Assembly (NCBI RefSeq): GCF_015350975.1
Contig: NZ_JADKRX010000008.1
Coordinates: 1-64,000 of the forward strand
Source of the DNA: Curtobacterium sp. VKM Ac-1395
GTDB lineage: Bacteria; Actinomycetota; Actinomycetes; Actinomycetales; Microbacteriaceae
Reading direction: 5' to 3'
DNA length: 64,000 nt
The position numbers and the translations under genes are program-made. A model generated the notes under the pieces. That model was not told the origin of the DNA. It was given only the letters and a program-made list of their open reading frames with translations, and ran no database searches. Positions 51,987 through 61,317 of the stretch are shown piece by piece. Within the stretch, counting starts at the first letter, position 1, and each line of letters opens with the position of its first letter.

Positions 51987-52433
51987 ATGGCTCTGACCGT
52001 CCGTACCCGCGACGTCCCCAAGATCCCGGGGGCCGTCCGGTTCTACCGCGTCTCCGCGTACGTCACGGGCGTGCTCCTGCTCGCCCTGGTCGTCGAGGTC
52101 GTCATCAAGTACACGCCCATCCAGCGTGAGATGCAGCTCGGCGGCGGCGCCTTCTTCGTGCCGAACGGCACCGCCGGAGAGGCCCCCGGCACCTTCAACC
52201 TGTCGATCGCGATCCTCATCGCACACGGCTGGCTGTACGTCGTGTACCTGTTCGCCGACTTCCGCCTGTGGAGCATCATGCGCTGGCGGCCGTCGCGCTT
52301 CCTGCTCATCGCGCTCGGCGGTGTCATCCCGTTCATGTCCTTCGTGGTCGAGCACCGCATGCAGCAGGCCGCCATGACCACCTACCACGAGCTGACCGCT
52401 GCCCAGCAGCGTGAGAAAGAGAGCGCTCGGTGA
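51987..52433 (+). CDS. DUF3817-family membrane protein
   Basis: This 148-residue protein has three membrane segments: [43 protein letters not shown] and [20 protein letters not shown]. The order and the [16 protein letters not shown] stretch match DUF3817, a small actinobacterial family often encoded just before guaA. Its stop overlaps the guaA start by four bases (GTGA), so the two are coupled. Function is unknown. Confidence 0.85.
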   Translation: MALTVRTRDVPKIPGAVRFYRVSAYVTGVLLLALVVEVVIKYTPIQREMQLGGGAFFVPNGTAGEAPGTFNLSIAILIAHGWLYVVYLFADFRLWSIMRWRPSRFLLIALGGVIPFMSFVVEHRMQQAAMTTYHELTAAQQREKESAR

Positions 52434-54019
52434 GCGAGACCGACCAGCGACCCGTCCTCGTCGTCGACTTCGGTGCGCAGTACGCGCAGCTGATCGCACG
52501 ACGCGTCCGTGAGGCCAACGTCTACAGCGAGATCGTCCCGCACTCCATGTCGGCGGAGGAGATCCGCGCGAAGGACCCCGCAGCCATCGTGCTGTCCGGC
52601 GGTCCGTCGTCCGTGTACGAGGACGGCGCCCCGGCACTCGACGGCGCCATCCTCGAGCTCGGCGTCCCCGTGCTCGGCATCTGCTACGGCTTCCAGGCGA
52701 TGGCGACCGCCCTCGGTGGCACGGTCGCGAACACCGGGCTCCGCGAGTACGGCGCGACCGCGGTCGACGTGACCGGCACCGACTCGGTGCTGCTCGGGGG
52801 CCAGCCGGCGGCGCAGACCACCTGGATGTCCCACGGTGACTCGGTGTCCGAGGCACCCGAGGGCTTCGAGGTCCTCGCGTCGAGCTCCTCCACACCGGTG
52901 GCGGCCTTCGCGTCCGACGAGCGCAAGCTCTACGGCGTGCAGTGGCACCCCGAGGTCAAGCACTCCGCGTTCGGGCAGGCCGTGCTCGAGAACTTCCTGC
53001 ACCGCGCCGCCGGACTGCCGGGTGACTGGAACTCCGCGAACGTGATCGAGGAGCAGGTCGAGCGCATCCGTGCGCAGGTCGGTTCTGCCCGCGTCATCGC
53101 GGGGTTGTCCGGCGGCGTCGACTCCGCCGTGGCTGCTGCCCTGGTGCACAAGGCCGTCGGTGACCAGCTCACGTGCGTGTTCGTCGACCACGGGCTGCTG
53201 CGCGCGGACGAGCGCAAGCAGGTGGAGGAGGACTACGTCGCCTCCACCGGTGTGCGGCTCGTCACGGTCGACGCCGAGCAGCAGTTCCTCGACGCCCTGG
53301 CCGGTGTCAGCGACCCCGAGCAGAAGCGCAAGATCATCGGGCGCGAGTTCATCCGCACGTTCGAGGCGGCGGCAGAGGCCCTGGTGCTCGAGGCGAAGTC
53401 CGAGTCGTCCGACGACGGCTCCGGCGAGGTCGAGTTCCTCGTCCAGGGGACGCTCTACCCCGACGTCGTCGAGTCCGGTGGCGGTGCCGGCACCGCGAAC
53501 ATCAAGTCGCACCACAACGTGGGCGGTCTGCCCGAGGACATGACGTTCAAGCTCGTCGAGCCGCTGCGCACCCTGTTCAAGGACGAGGTCCGTGCGGTCG
53601 GGCGTGAGCTCGGACTGCCCGAGGTCATCGTCGGTCGCCAGCCGTTCCCCGGACCCGGGCTCGGCATCCGCATCGTCGGAGAAGTCACCGCCGAGCGCCT
53701 GGAGATCCTGCGCGCAGCCGACGCCATCGCCCGCGCCGAGCTCAGCGCCGCCGGCCTGGACGACGAGATCTGGCAGTGCCCGGTCGTGCTCCTCGCCGAC
53801 GTCCGCTCCGTGGGCGTGCAGGGCGACGGTCGCACGTACGGGCACCCGATCGTGCTCCGTCCCGTGTCGTCCGAGGACGCCATGACCGCCGACTGGACCC
53901 GCCTGCCGTACGACGTGCTCGCGAAGATCTCCAACCGCATCACGAACGAGGTGCGCGACGTCAACCGCGTCGTGCTCGACGTGACGTCGAAGCCGCCGGG
54001 GACGATCGAGTGGGAGTGA
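52430..54019 (+). CDS. guaA: GMP synthase (glutamine-hydrolysing)
   Basis: GuaA makes GMP from XMP with glutamine and ATP. The 529-residue protein has the class I amidotransferase domain (GICYGFQAM, Cys 85; [10 protein letters not shown] with the catalytic His), the PP-loop ATPase motif [12 protein letters not shown] near residue 225, and the dimerisation domain ending in [12 protein letters not shown]. It follows DUF3817 with a GTGA overlap. Together with guaB at 38988 it completes IMP to GMP. Confidence 0.98.
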   Translation: MSETDQRPVLVVDFGAQYAQLIARRVREANVYSEIVPHSMSAEEIRAKDPAAIVLSGGPSSVYEDGAPALDGAILELGVPVLGICYGFQAMATALGGTVANTGLREYGATAVDVTGTDSVLLGGQPAAQTTWMSHGDSVSEAPEGFEVLASSSSTPVAAFASDERKLYGVQWHPEVKHSAFGQAVLENFLHRAAGLPGDWNSANVIEEQVERIRAQVGSARVIAGLSGGVDSAVAAALVHKAVGDQLTCVFVDHGLLRADERKQVEEDYVASTGVRLVTVDAEQQFLDALAGVSDPEQKRKIIGREFIRTFEAAAEALVLEAKSESSDDGSGEVEFLVQGTLYPDVVESGGGAGTANIKSHHNVGGLPEDMTFKLVEPLRTLFKDEVRAVGRELGLPEVIVGRQPFPGPGLGIRIVGEVTAERLEILRAADAIARAELSAAGLDDEIWQCPVVLLADVRSVGVQGDGRTYGHPIVLRPVSSEDAMTADWTRLPYDVLAKISNRITNEVRDVNRVVLDVTSKPPGTIEWE

Positions 54020-54031
54020 GTCTCCCGTCCT

Positions 54032-54066
54032 GAAGGGGTCCGACGCGTGAGGCGTCGGGCCCCTTC
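54032..54066 (+). terminator. guaA terminator
   Basis: GAAGGGGTCCGACGC pairs with GCGTCGGGCCCCTTC over 15 bp (one G-T pair) with a five-base loop, 13 bases after the stop. Confidence 0.85.
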
Positions 54067-54104
54067 GTCGTTCCGGGGCCTCCCGTGTCGTCGATGTCCC
54101 TCGG

Positions 54105-54162
54105 TGAGATCGCACTTCGTGTCGGCTCCGCCTGCGCCGAGCCGACACGAAGTGCGATCTCA
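54105..54162. repeat. Perfect 23-bp inverted repeat
   Basis: Arms 54105-54127 and 54140-54162 are exact complements around a 12-base loop. The arm core is GATCGCACTTCGTGTCGGCT. It stands alone in the 361-base gap between the guaA terminator and the Bax-inhibitor-like terminator, and looks more like a mobile REP-type unit than a terminator. No other feature is seen in the gap, apart from the two terminators. Confidence 0.85.
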
Positions 54163-54338
54163 GCCGGGTGGGGGCGCGGGCGTCGGGTGCCCGGCGCCGA
54201 GTGGTCACGACTTCCCGTCTGCGTGTCGCCGGACGGTCGGAGATCGTCGGACGCGGCATCGTCGAGCGACGGTTCGTGGCCGGTGGACGAACGTGAGCGG
54301 GGTGTTGCGACCGGTCGGCGGGCGTGGGGCGGGAACGA

Positions 54339-54370
54339 CGAAGGGCCCCGGCGAGTGCCGGGGCCCTTCG
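54339..54370 (-). terminator. Terminator of Bax-inhibitor-like gene
   Basis: Perfect 14-bp stem (CGAAGGGCCCCGGC and complement) with a GAGT loop, ten bases beyond the stop codon on the minus strand. Confidence 0.85.
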
Positions 54371-54380
54371 GGTGTGCGTG

Positions 54381-55235
54381 CTAGTTGCGGGAGCTGCTCG
54401 CGATGATGGCGAGGATGCGCAGGATCTCGAGGTAGAGCCAGACGAGCGTCACGATGAGGCCGAACGCGGCGGTCCACCCGTAGATGCGCGGAGCGCCACG
54501 CTGGACGCCGGTCTGGATCTGGTCGAAGTCGAGGATGAGCGAATAGGCCGCCATGACGACCACGAAGATGCCGATCAGGACGCCGAGCGGGATGCCGAAG
54601 AAGGTCACACCGAGGAGGCCGAACGCGCTGTTGGTCACGCCGGTGAGCGAGAGCACGATGTTCACGAGCGAGAACGCCATGTACCCGACCATCGCGATGA
54701 GGAAGAACTTCGTCGCCTTGGGGGTCGCACGGACCTTGCCGGAGCGGAAGAGCAGCAGGGTGACGAAGAACACGCCCAGCGTGCCGAAGATCGCCTGCGT
54801 GACGATGCCCTCGAACGCCGAGTTGTAGTAGCCGGAGATGCCACCGACGAACAGGCCCTCGAAGAACGCGTACGCGAGCACCAGCCCGGCGGACGGCTTC
54901 TTCTTGAAGGTGTTCACCAGCGCCAGGACGAACCCGATGACCGCGCCGGCGATCCAGACGATCGGGGGGAGGTTCCACCCGGCCACGGCGCCGACGACGA
55001 GCACGCCGAACGCCATGAGCGTCTTGACGATGGTGTCCTCGTACGACATGCGGTCCGTGTCGACGGTGTTCGCCGCCGGACGGTCGTACATGTACTGCAG
55101 CTGCTCGGGCGTCATGCCGGCGGACTGCTGCGGCGTCGCGCCCCAGCGGTTCTGCTGCTGCGAGCCGGCGCTCCAAGCGTTCCGGCCCGCGTCGTTGAAG
55201 GCGGGGGACTGATCGAAACCGGGCTTGAAAGCCAT
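54381..55235 (-). CDS. Bax inhibitor-1/YccA-family membrane protein
   Basis: After a 70-residue polar, Gln/Asn-containing N-terminus this 284-residue protein has seven membrane segments of the BI-1/YccA fold: TLMAFGVLVVGAVAGWNL, IVWIAGAVIGFVLALVN, LAYAFFEGLFVGGISGYY and so on. The closing LDFDQIQTGVQRGAPRIYGW contains the conserved Asp pair that gates the calcium leak in this family. In bacteria the function is unclear, with membrane or calcium homeostasis proposed. The ATG at 55235 lacks strong alternatives. Confidence 0.9.
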   Translation of the reverse strand: MAFKPGFDQSPAFNDAGRNAWSAGSQQQNRWGATPQQSAGMTPEQLQYMYDRPAANTVDTDRMSYEDTIVKTLMAFGVLVVGAVAGWNLPPIVWIAGAVIGFVLALVNTFKKKPSAGLVLAYAFFEGLFVGGISGYYNSAFEGIVTQAIFGTLGVFFVTLLLFRSGKVRATPKATKFFLIAMVGYMAFSLVNIVLSLTGVTNSAFGLLGVTFFGIPLGVLIGIFVVVMAAYSLILDFDQIQTGVQRGAPRIYGWTAAFGLIVTLVWLYLEILRILAIIASSSRN

Positions 55236-55462
55236 GGTGTCCTCGTGATTCCTCTGGTCGGATCGTGAGCGGGAACGGCGGATGCGTTCCTTCGCGTCCT
55301 CTCAGCCTAGGTGTGCGGCGCAACGAAAGGCTGAGGATTCGCGGCAAGCGGACGGCGGAGGTGCTGCCGTCGCGAGCACTCTACGGGCGCGTGCTGCGGG
55401 ACCCCCTCGCGATCGACGGGAGTTCGCCGAGAGCACGGTCGGGACCGCCGACGCAGCAGGGG

Positions 55463-55491
55463 TTGACACGAGTAAACCCGGGCGCGACGAT
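55463..55491 (+). promoter_or_regulatory. Putative promoter of oxidoreductase gene
   Basis: TTGACA (55463-55468), a 17-base spacer and GACGAT (55486-55491). The -35 is ideal and the -10 lacks the first T. The 296-base gap also contains CTCAGCCT/AGGCTGAG complements (55301-55308, 55328-55335). Confidence 0.5.
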
Positions 55492-55531
55492 GGGACCTGC
55501 AACGACGCACACCCGCCAGCAAGGAGCCAGC

Positions 55532-56776
55532 ATGACGTTCACCCTCGGCATGGTCGGAGCCGGCCAGTTCTCCAGCCACTTCGCCACCCTCTTCGAGAAG
55601 CACCCGGGCATCTCCGCCGTCTACGCCACCGACGTGCTCCCCGAGCGTGCGGACCAGCTCGCCGAGGAACTCCACCTCGCCGGCACGTTCCCGTCGTTCG
55701 AGGACATGCTCGCCAGCCCCGACGTCGACGCCGTCGCGATCTTCACGCAGCGCTGGACGCACGGTCCGCTCGTCCTGCAGGCCCTCAGTGCCGGCAAGCA
55801 CGTGTACTCGGCCGTCCCGATGGCCACGGCGCTGACGGAGATCGAGTCGATCATCGCGGCCGTCGAGGAGACGGGCCTCACGTACATGATGGGCGAGACC
55901 AGCCAGTACAACCCGGCGACGGTCTTCGCCCGCCAGAAGGCCGAGCAGGGTGCGTTCGGCCGGGTCTTCTACGCCGAGGGCGACTACGTCCACGACATGG
56001 ACCTCGGCTTCTACGACGCCTACAAGTACAGCGGCGGCGACGAGTGGAAGGCCACGGCCAGCTACCCGCCCATGTGGTACCCGACGCACGCGATCGGCGG
56101 CGTCCTCGGCGCGGTCCCGCGGCACGCCACGAGCGTCAGCTGCATCGGCGTCCACGACGACCGCGGCGACGGGGTCTTCGACACCGAGGTCAGCATGTTC
56201 GACAACGACTTCTCGAACATGACCGCGCTGTTCGAGCTCGACGGCGGCGGGTCCATGCGCATCAACGAGTTCCGTCGCGTGGGCTTCCCCTCGTACATCC
56301 GCGAGAGCCGCTTCCGCTGGTTCGGCACCGACGGCAGCTTCGAGCAGCTCGTGACGAACTCCGTCTGGCAGGACCGCGAGGGCGTGACCGACGTCTCCGA
56401 CCAGCTCGAGAACCGTCCGACCATGGAGGACGACGACCCCCGCCTGGCCGACGTGTCCCCGGCGCTCCGCAGCTCGTTCGTCTCCGGACACGCGCCCGTG
56501 CACGACGCCCTGACGGACCGCCTGCCCGCGGAGTTCGACTTCGCGCCGAACGGGCACGAGGGCTCGCACCAGCTCCTCGTCGACGACTTCGTCCGCGCCG
56601 TGAACGACGGCGTGCTGCCGCCGGTCAACGCCTGGCAGGCCTCGCGGTACACGCTGCCCGGCCTCGTCGCACTCGAGTCCGCCCGACGCGACGGCGAGCG
56701 GCTCCCGATCCCCGACCAGGGTGACGCGCCCGTGGCCGTCGGGGAAGCCCTCCCGGTGGCGCACCGGGTGTCATGA
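55532..56776 (+). CDS. Gfo/Idh/MocA-family oxidoreductase
   Basis: This 414-residue protein has an N-terminal Rossmann domain (LGMVGAGQFSSHFA) and the AGKHVYSAVPMATAL segment at the place of the usual AGKHVxxEKP. The lysine of the EKP motif is replaced, which may change or remove catalysis. The C-terminal sheet domain carries WYPTHAIGGVLG, the region that normally provides substrate contacts. Members act on sugars or sugar acids using NAD(P). The ATG at 55532 has AAGGAGCC upstream. A LacI-type regulator gene follows after seven bases, so both probably serve one sugar pathway. Confidence 0.85.
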   Translation: MTFTLGMVGAGQFSSHFATLFEKHPGISAVYATDVLPERADQLAEELHLAGTFPSFEDMLASPDVDAVAIFTQRWTHGPLVLQALSAGKHVYSAVPMATALTEIESIIAAVEETGLTYMMGETSQYNPATVFARQKAEQGAFGRVFYAEGDYVHDMDLGFYDAYKYSGGDEWKATASYPPMWYPTHAIGGVLGAVPRHATSVSCIGVHDDRGDGVFDTEVSMFDNDFSNMTALFELDGGGSMRINEFRRVGFPSYIRESRFRWFGTDGSFEQLVTNSVWQDREGVTDVSDQLENRPTMEDDDPRLADVSPALRSSFVSGHAPVHDALTDRLPAEFDFAPNGHEGSHQLLVDDFVRAVNDGVLPPVNAWQASRYTLPGLVALESARRDGERLPIPDQGDAPVAVGEALPVAHRVS

Positions 56777-56783
56777 TCAGGGC

Positions 56784-57824
56784 GTGAGCGAAGCACCGGA
56801 GCGGCCGACCCGCAAGCCGACCCGGCGCGACGTCGCCCGGCTCGCCGGGGTCTCGGACGCGGTGGTGAGCTACGCCCTCAACGGTGGAGCACCCGTCGCC
56901 CCGGACACCCGGCGCCGGGTGCTCGCCGCGGTGGCCGAGCTCGGCTACCGACCGAACCAGGCTGCGCGGGCACTCCGCTCGGGGTCGGCCCGCACCCTGG
57001 TGCTCGCGGTCCCCGACCGGGACGACCCCGTGTTCGCGAACCCGTTCTTCGCCGAGTACGCCGCTGCCATCGAGTCAGCAGCACGCGAGCGCGGGTACGC
57101 CCTGTACTCCACGGCGACGAGCTTCGAGCCGGACGGTCTCCGCGCGCGGTTCGAGGAGTTCGCCGCCCGCATGGTCGACGGCGTGCTCGTGCTCTCCAGC
57201 GGGGCCGCCGACCGGTCCGCGATCGACCCGGTCGGGCTGCCGTGGGTCGACCTCAACGCCCCGGCGGCGCGGGACGGCGTCGCGAGCGTCGGGACCGACC
57301 TCCGCGCCGGTGCCGAGCGCGCGACGGAGCACCTGCTCGACCACGGGCGAACCCGGGTGGCCTTCGTCGGCCAGCTCGACGACCGCGAACCCCGCCACAG
57401 CGGATGGCGAGCGGCGTGCGCGAGCCGGGGCGTGCCTCCCGGCCGGGTGTACGACGGCGGGTACACGCGTGACGGCGGCTACGTGTCCGGACTGCGGATC
57501 GCCGACGAGGGCGACCGACCCGACGCGGTGTTCGCCGCGTCCGACCGGACCGCCGTCGGTGTGCTCCGTGCCTTCCACGAGCGCGGGGTGCGCGTGCCCG
57601 AGGACATCGCCCTGGTGGCCTTCGACGGCTCGTGGGAGGCCGAGTACACCTGGCCGCCCCTGACGACGGTCCGGCAACCGATCGAGGCGATGGCGGACGC
57701 GGCCGTCACCCGCGTGCTCGACCCCACCGGGGCACGGGCGCACGCCGAGTTCGACGCGGAGCTGGTGCTGCGTGCCTCCTGTGGTCCGCACGACGTCCAC
57801 GGAGCGGCAACCGGCGGTCAGTAG
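56784..57824 (+). CDS. LacI-family transcriptional regulator
   Basis: The 346-residue protein starts with a LacI helix-turn-helix, TRRDVARLAGVSDAVVSYALNGG, and the hinge helix near 55. The rest is the periplasmic-binding-type sensor: TLVLAVPDRDDPVFANPFFAEY, AFVGQLDDRE and the C-terminal LTTVRQPIEAMADAAVTRVL. I start at GTG 56784, six bases after CATGAT and at the family start. It is encoded seven bases after the oxidoreductase gene and most likely regulates it in response to a sugar-like ligand. Confidence 0.92.
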   Translation: MSEAPERPTRKPTRRDVARLAGVSDAVVSYALNGGAPVAPDTRRRVLAAVAELGYRPNQAARALRSGSARTLVLAVPDRDDPVFANPFFAEYAAAIESAARERGYALYSTATSFEPDGLRARFEEFAARMVDGVLVLSSGAADRSAIDPVGLPWVDLNAPAARDGVASVGTDLRAGAERATEHLLDHGRTRVAFVGQLDDREPRHSGWRAACASRGVPPGRVYDGGYTRDGGYVSGLRIADEGDRPDAVFAASDRTAVGVLRAFHERGVRVPEDIALVAFDGSWEAEYTWPPLTTVRQPIEAMADAAVTRVLDPTGARAHAEFDAELVLRASCGPHDVHGAATGGQ

Positions 57825-57827
57825 GGT
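57822..57827 (+). promoter_or_regulatory. Putative leaderless -10 box for phosphodiesterase gene
   Basis: TAGGGT, overlapping the LacI stop, with seven bases to the ATG at 57835. Confidence 0.45.
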
Positions 57828-57834
57828 CGCCCGC

Positions 57835-58854
57835 ATGACCTCGACCCCGACGGTGATCGCCCACCGAGGTGCCTCCGGGTACCGGCCCGAGCACTCGCGG
57901 AGCGCGTACGAACTCGCGATCGAGCTCGGTGCCGACGCCATCGAACCGGACCTCGTGCCCACGAAGGACGGCGTCCTGGTGCTCCGGCACGAGAACGAGA
58001 TCTCGGGCACGACCGACGTCGCTGCGCACGCCGAGTTCGCCGACCGGCGGACCACCAGGACGGTCGAGGGGCAGCGGCTGACCGGCTGGTTCACCGAGGA
58101 CTTCACCTGGGACGAGCTCCGCACCCTCCGCACCCGAGAGCGGCTGCCGGAGCTCCGCCCGGGGTCGGCGGCGCACGACGGGGAGGACCCCGTCCTCCGA
58201 CTGGAGGACCTGCTCACCCTGTTGGACGATGCCCCTCGGCCGGTCGGGCTGGTCGCCGAGGTCAAGCACGCCACCTACTTCGACCAGGCCGGGCTGCCGA
58301 TGGCATCCCTCGTCGCCGACGCGCTTGCCGCAGCCGGGTGGCGCGGTGACGACCGGCTCACCGTCGAGAGCTTCGAGAAGACCGTCCTCCGCGACCTCGG
58401 CTCGCGGGGCGTGGGCGGCCGGCTCGTCTACCTCCAGGAGGCCCGTGGCAGCGCCGCGGACGAGGTCGCCGCCCACGGGTCGGCCGCCCCCACCTTCGCG
58501 GACGAGCGCACGGACGTCGCGCTCCGGACGCTGGCCGAGCAGTTCAACGGGATCAGCGTCGACCTGCGGACGCTGATGGCCGGGGTGGACGCGGTGGCGC
58601 TCGACGACCCGCGGCCCGTCCGGTCGGACGTCGTCGATCGGGCGCACGCCGCCGGGCTCCAGGTCTTCACGTGGACCCTGCGGCCGGAGAACCGGTTCCT
58701 GCCGGCGCCGCTGCGCCGAGGCGGGGAGGTCGCCGGCCTCGGGGACTGGGAGCGGTGGTACACGTCGGTCATCCGCACCGGTGTCGACGGGGTGTTCGCC
58801 GACCACGCGGACCTCGCCGTCCGGGCGCGGGCGGCTGTCGGGGGCCGCGCCTAG
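57835..58854 (+). CDS. Glycerophosphodiester phosphodiesterase
   Basis: This 339-residue GDPD-type TIM barrel cleaves deacylated phospholipids to glycerol-3-phosphate and an alcohol. TVIAHRGASGYRPEHS provides the catalytic HRG..PE start, followed by ALEIEPDLVPTKDGVLVLRHE-type metal ligands (here AIEPDLVPTKDGVLVLRHENE), LVAEVKHATYF, and FTWTLRPENRF near the end. No signal peptide is visible, so it is cytoplasmic or non-classically exported. The product could feed GlpD. The ATG at 57835 follows a TAGGGT box. Confidence 0.9.
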   Translation: MTSTPTVIAHRGASGYRPEHSRSAYELAIELGADAIEPDLVPTKDGVLVLRHENEISGTTDVAAHAEFADRRTTRTVEGQRLTGWFTEDFTWDELRTLRTRERLPELRPGSAAHDGEDPVLRLEDLLTLLDDAPRPVGLVAEVKHATYFDQAGLPMASLVADALAAAGWRGDDRLTVESFEKTVLRDLGSRGVGGRLVYLQEARGSAADEVAAHGSAAPTFADERTDVALRTLAEQFNGISVDLRTLMAGVDAVALDDPRPVRSDVVDRAHAAGLQVFTWTLRPENRFLPAPLRRGGEVAGLGDWERWYTSVIRTGVDGVFADHADLAVRARAAVGGRA

Positions 58855-58857
58855 ACT
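58852..58857 (+). promoter_or_regulatory. Putative -10 box for pcrA
   Basis: TAGACT, overlapping the phosphodiesterase stop, with nine bases to the ATG at 58867. Confidence 0.45.
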
Positions 58858-58866
58858 GTCCCGGAC

Positions 58867-61317
58867 ATGACGATCGTGCTCGACCCATTCGACTCGACGC
58901 CCGAGCCGGGCGCCGGGGCCCGCTCCTACGAGGACCCGTTCACCGCCGGTCTGAACCCCCAGCAGAAGGAAGCCGTCGAGTACCGCGGCGAATCGCTGCT
59001 CATCGTCGCCGGTGCCGGTTCCGGCAAGACGAGCGTGCTCACGCGGCGCATCGCGCTGCTGCTGGCGAACCGCGAGGCCTGGCCGTCGCAGATCCTCGCG
59101 ATCACCTTCACGAACAAGGCCGCCGCCGAGATGCGCGAGCGTGTCCGTGCGCTCGTCGGGCAGGCGTCGGAGGGCATGTGGATCTCCACGTTCCACTCCG
59201 CCTGCGTCCGGATCCTGCGGCGTGAAGCTGAGCGCTTCGGGTTCCCGCAGTCGTTCACGATCTACGACTCCGCCGACTCGCGGGCCCTGCTCAAGCGGAT
59301 CATCAAGGACCTCGAAGCGGACACGCTCGGGCTGACCGTGGGGGCAGCCGCGTCGAAGATCTCGAAGCTCAAGAACGAGCTGCAGGACGTCGACTCGTAC
59401 GCGCGCAACATCAACGCGAACGACCCGCAGGAAGTCATGTTCACCGAGGTCTTCCGTCGGTACACGAACGACCTGCGGCGCGCGAACGCCTTCGACTTCG
59501 ACGACCTCATCGGGCAGACGGTGTTCCTGTTCCGGGCCTTCCCCGAGGTCGCCGCGCTCTACCAGCGCCGCTTCCGCTTCATCCTGGTCGACGAGTACCA
59601 GGACACCAACCACGCGCAGTACTCCCTGATCCGCGAGCTCACCCGACCGGTCCCGGTGGAGCAGGTCGACCGACTGGAGGACGAGGGCCAGCACGTCGCC
59701 AGGATGCGCGAGACCGACGGCTCGATCGCCGGGGCGTCCCTGACCGTCGTCGGCGACTCGGACCAGTCGATCTACGCGTTCCGCGGGGCCGACATCCGCA
59801 ACATCGTCGAGTTCGAGCGGGACTTCCCGAACTCCAAGGTCATCCTGCTCGAGCAGAACTACCGCTCGACGCAGAACATCCTCGACGCCGCCAACGCCGT
59901 GATCGCGAACAACTTCGACCGCCAGGTGAAGAACCTGTTCACCGAGGTCGGTGCCGGCGACAAGATCGTCGGGTTCACGGGCTACACCGGGCACGACGAG
60001 GCCCAGTTCGTCGCCGACGAGATCCAGCGGCTGCACGACGACGGCACCGACTACCGCGACATGGCGGTGTTCTACCGGACGAACTCGCAGACGCGTGCGC
60101 TGGAGGAGATCTTCATCCGTGCGGCGATCCCGTACCGGGTGCTGGGTGGCACGAAGTTCTACGAGCGCGCGGAGATCAAGGACGCCATGGCGTACCTGAT
60201 CACCGTCGCCAACCCCGCCGACCCGCTCGCGCTCCGTCGCGTGCTGAACGTGCCGAAGCGCGGCATCGGCTCGGTCACGGAGACCACGCTGCAGCGCTAC
60301 GCCGACGACCACGACGTCTCCATGCGCGAGTCGCTGCGGCACGCCGACGAACTCGGCTTCGGGCCGAAGGTGCGGAACGCGATCACGGCGTTCGCGGCGC
60401 TCCTCGACGAGGTCTCCGCGAAGGCCACCGAGCAGCCGGTCGTCGACACCCTGACCCAGCTGATGGACGGCTCCGGGCTCCTCGAGCAGCTCCGGAAGTC
60501 GCCGGACGCGCAGGACTCCGCCCGTGCGGACAACATCGACGAACTCGTCGCCGTGACCCGGGAGTTCCAGAAGAACAACCCGGACGGCACACTGAGCGAC
60601 TTCCTGACCGAGGTCTCCCTGGTCGCCGCGGCGGACGAGCTGGACGACTCCTCCGGGACGGTGTCCCTCATGACGCTGCACACGGCGAAGGGCCTGGAGT
60701 ACGACGCCGTCTTCCTGACCGGCATCGAAGAAGACCTGCTGCCGCACCGGATGTCCGCCAACGAGCCCGGTGGGCCGGCCGAGGAACGCCGACTGTTCTA
60801 CGTCGGGATCACCCGCGCCAAGAAGTCGCTGTTCCTCTCGCTCGCGATGACCCGCGCACAGTTCGGCGACGTCAACGTGGCGATGCCGTCCCGCTTCCTG
60901 CAGGAGATCCCCGAGGGGCTCATCGAGTGGAAGCAGTCACCGGGCATGGCGAACAGCCGTGGCGGGACGCAGCCGCGCGCCCTGAACGCCAAGCGTGACG
61001 GCTCCAGCGGTGGTGGCGGAGCCGGCGGTGGTGGGTACCGCGGTGGCGGCGGCTGGGGCAGCGGGTCCTACGACCGCGCGGCCGCAGCGGCGAAGACCCG
61101 CCCGAAGACCGAGTGGGCGAACCGGGTGTCCGGGCAGGTCCGCGACAACGGCGACATGGAACTGGCGGCGGGTGACCGCATCAAGCACGTCGACTTCGGT
61201 GAGGGCACCGTCGGGGCAGTGACCGGCCAGGGCGCCAAGCGCATCGCCGAGATCGCGTTCGACGCCGCGGGGCGCAAGAAGCTGCTCATCAAGATCGCCC
61301 CGATCGAGAAGCTCTAG
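58867..61317 (+). CDS. pcrA: ATP-dependent DNA helicase PcrA/UvrD
   Basis: This 816-residue superfamily 1 helicase unwinds DNA 3'-5' in repair and restart. Motifs: I LIVAGAGSGKTSVL, Ia ITFTNKAAAEMRERV, II LVDEYQDTNHAQY, III VVGDSDQSIYAFRGA, IV LEQNYRST, V MTLHTAKGLEYDAVFLTG and VI RLFYVGITRAKKSL. The C-terminus has a Gly-rich linker and then a Tudor-like module (AAGDRIKHVDFGEGTVG), as in actinobacterial UvrD1. Its TAG shares the bases CTAG with the stop of the convergent GNAT gene. Confidence 0.97.
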   Translation: MTIVLDPFDSTPEPGAGARSYEDPFTAGLNPQQKEAVEYRGESLLIVAGAGSGKTSVLTRRIALLLANREAWPSQILAITFTNKAAAEMRERVRALVGQASEGMWISTFHSACVRILRREAERFGFPQSFTIYDSADSRALLKRIIKDLEADTLGLTVGAAASKISKLKNELQDVDSYARNINANDPQEVMFTEVFRRYTNDLRRANAFDFDDLIGQTVFLFRAFPEVAALYQRRFRFILVDEYQDTNHAQYSLIRELTRPVPVEQVDRLEDEGQHVARMRETDGSIAGASLTVVGDSDQSIYAFRGADIRNIVEFERDFPNSKVILLEQNYRSTQNILDAANAVIANNFDRQVKNLFTEVGAGDKIVGFTGYTGHDEAQFVADEIQRLHDDGTDYRDMAVFYRTNSQTRALEEIFIRAAIPYRVLGGTKFYERAEIKDAMAYLITVANPADPLALRRVLNVPKRGIGSVTETTLQRYADDHDVSMRESLRHADELGFGPKVRNAITAFAALLDEVSAKATEQPVVDTLTQLMDGSGLLEQLRKSPDAQDSARADNIDELVAVTREFQKNNPDGTLSDFLTEVSLVAAADELDDSSGTVSLMTLHTAKGLEYDAVFLTGIEEDLLPHRMSANEPGGPAEERRLFYVGITRAKKSLFLSLAMTRAQFGDVNVAMPSRFLQEIPEGLIEWKQSPGMANSRGGTQPRALNAKRDGSSGGGGAGGGGYRGGGGWGSGSYDRAAAAAKTRPKTEWANRVSGQVRDNGDMELAAGDRIKHVDFGEGTVGAVTGQGAKRIAEIAFDAAGRKKLLIKIAPIEKL

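Noticed and set aside
57706..60747. A 1013-codon minus-strand open frame opposite the phosphodiesterase and pcrA genes
   Set aside because: It crosses two well-supported genes and has shadow-like composition.
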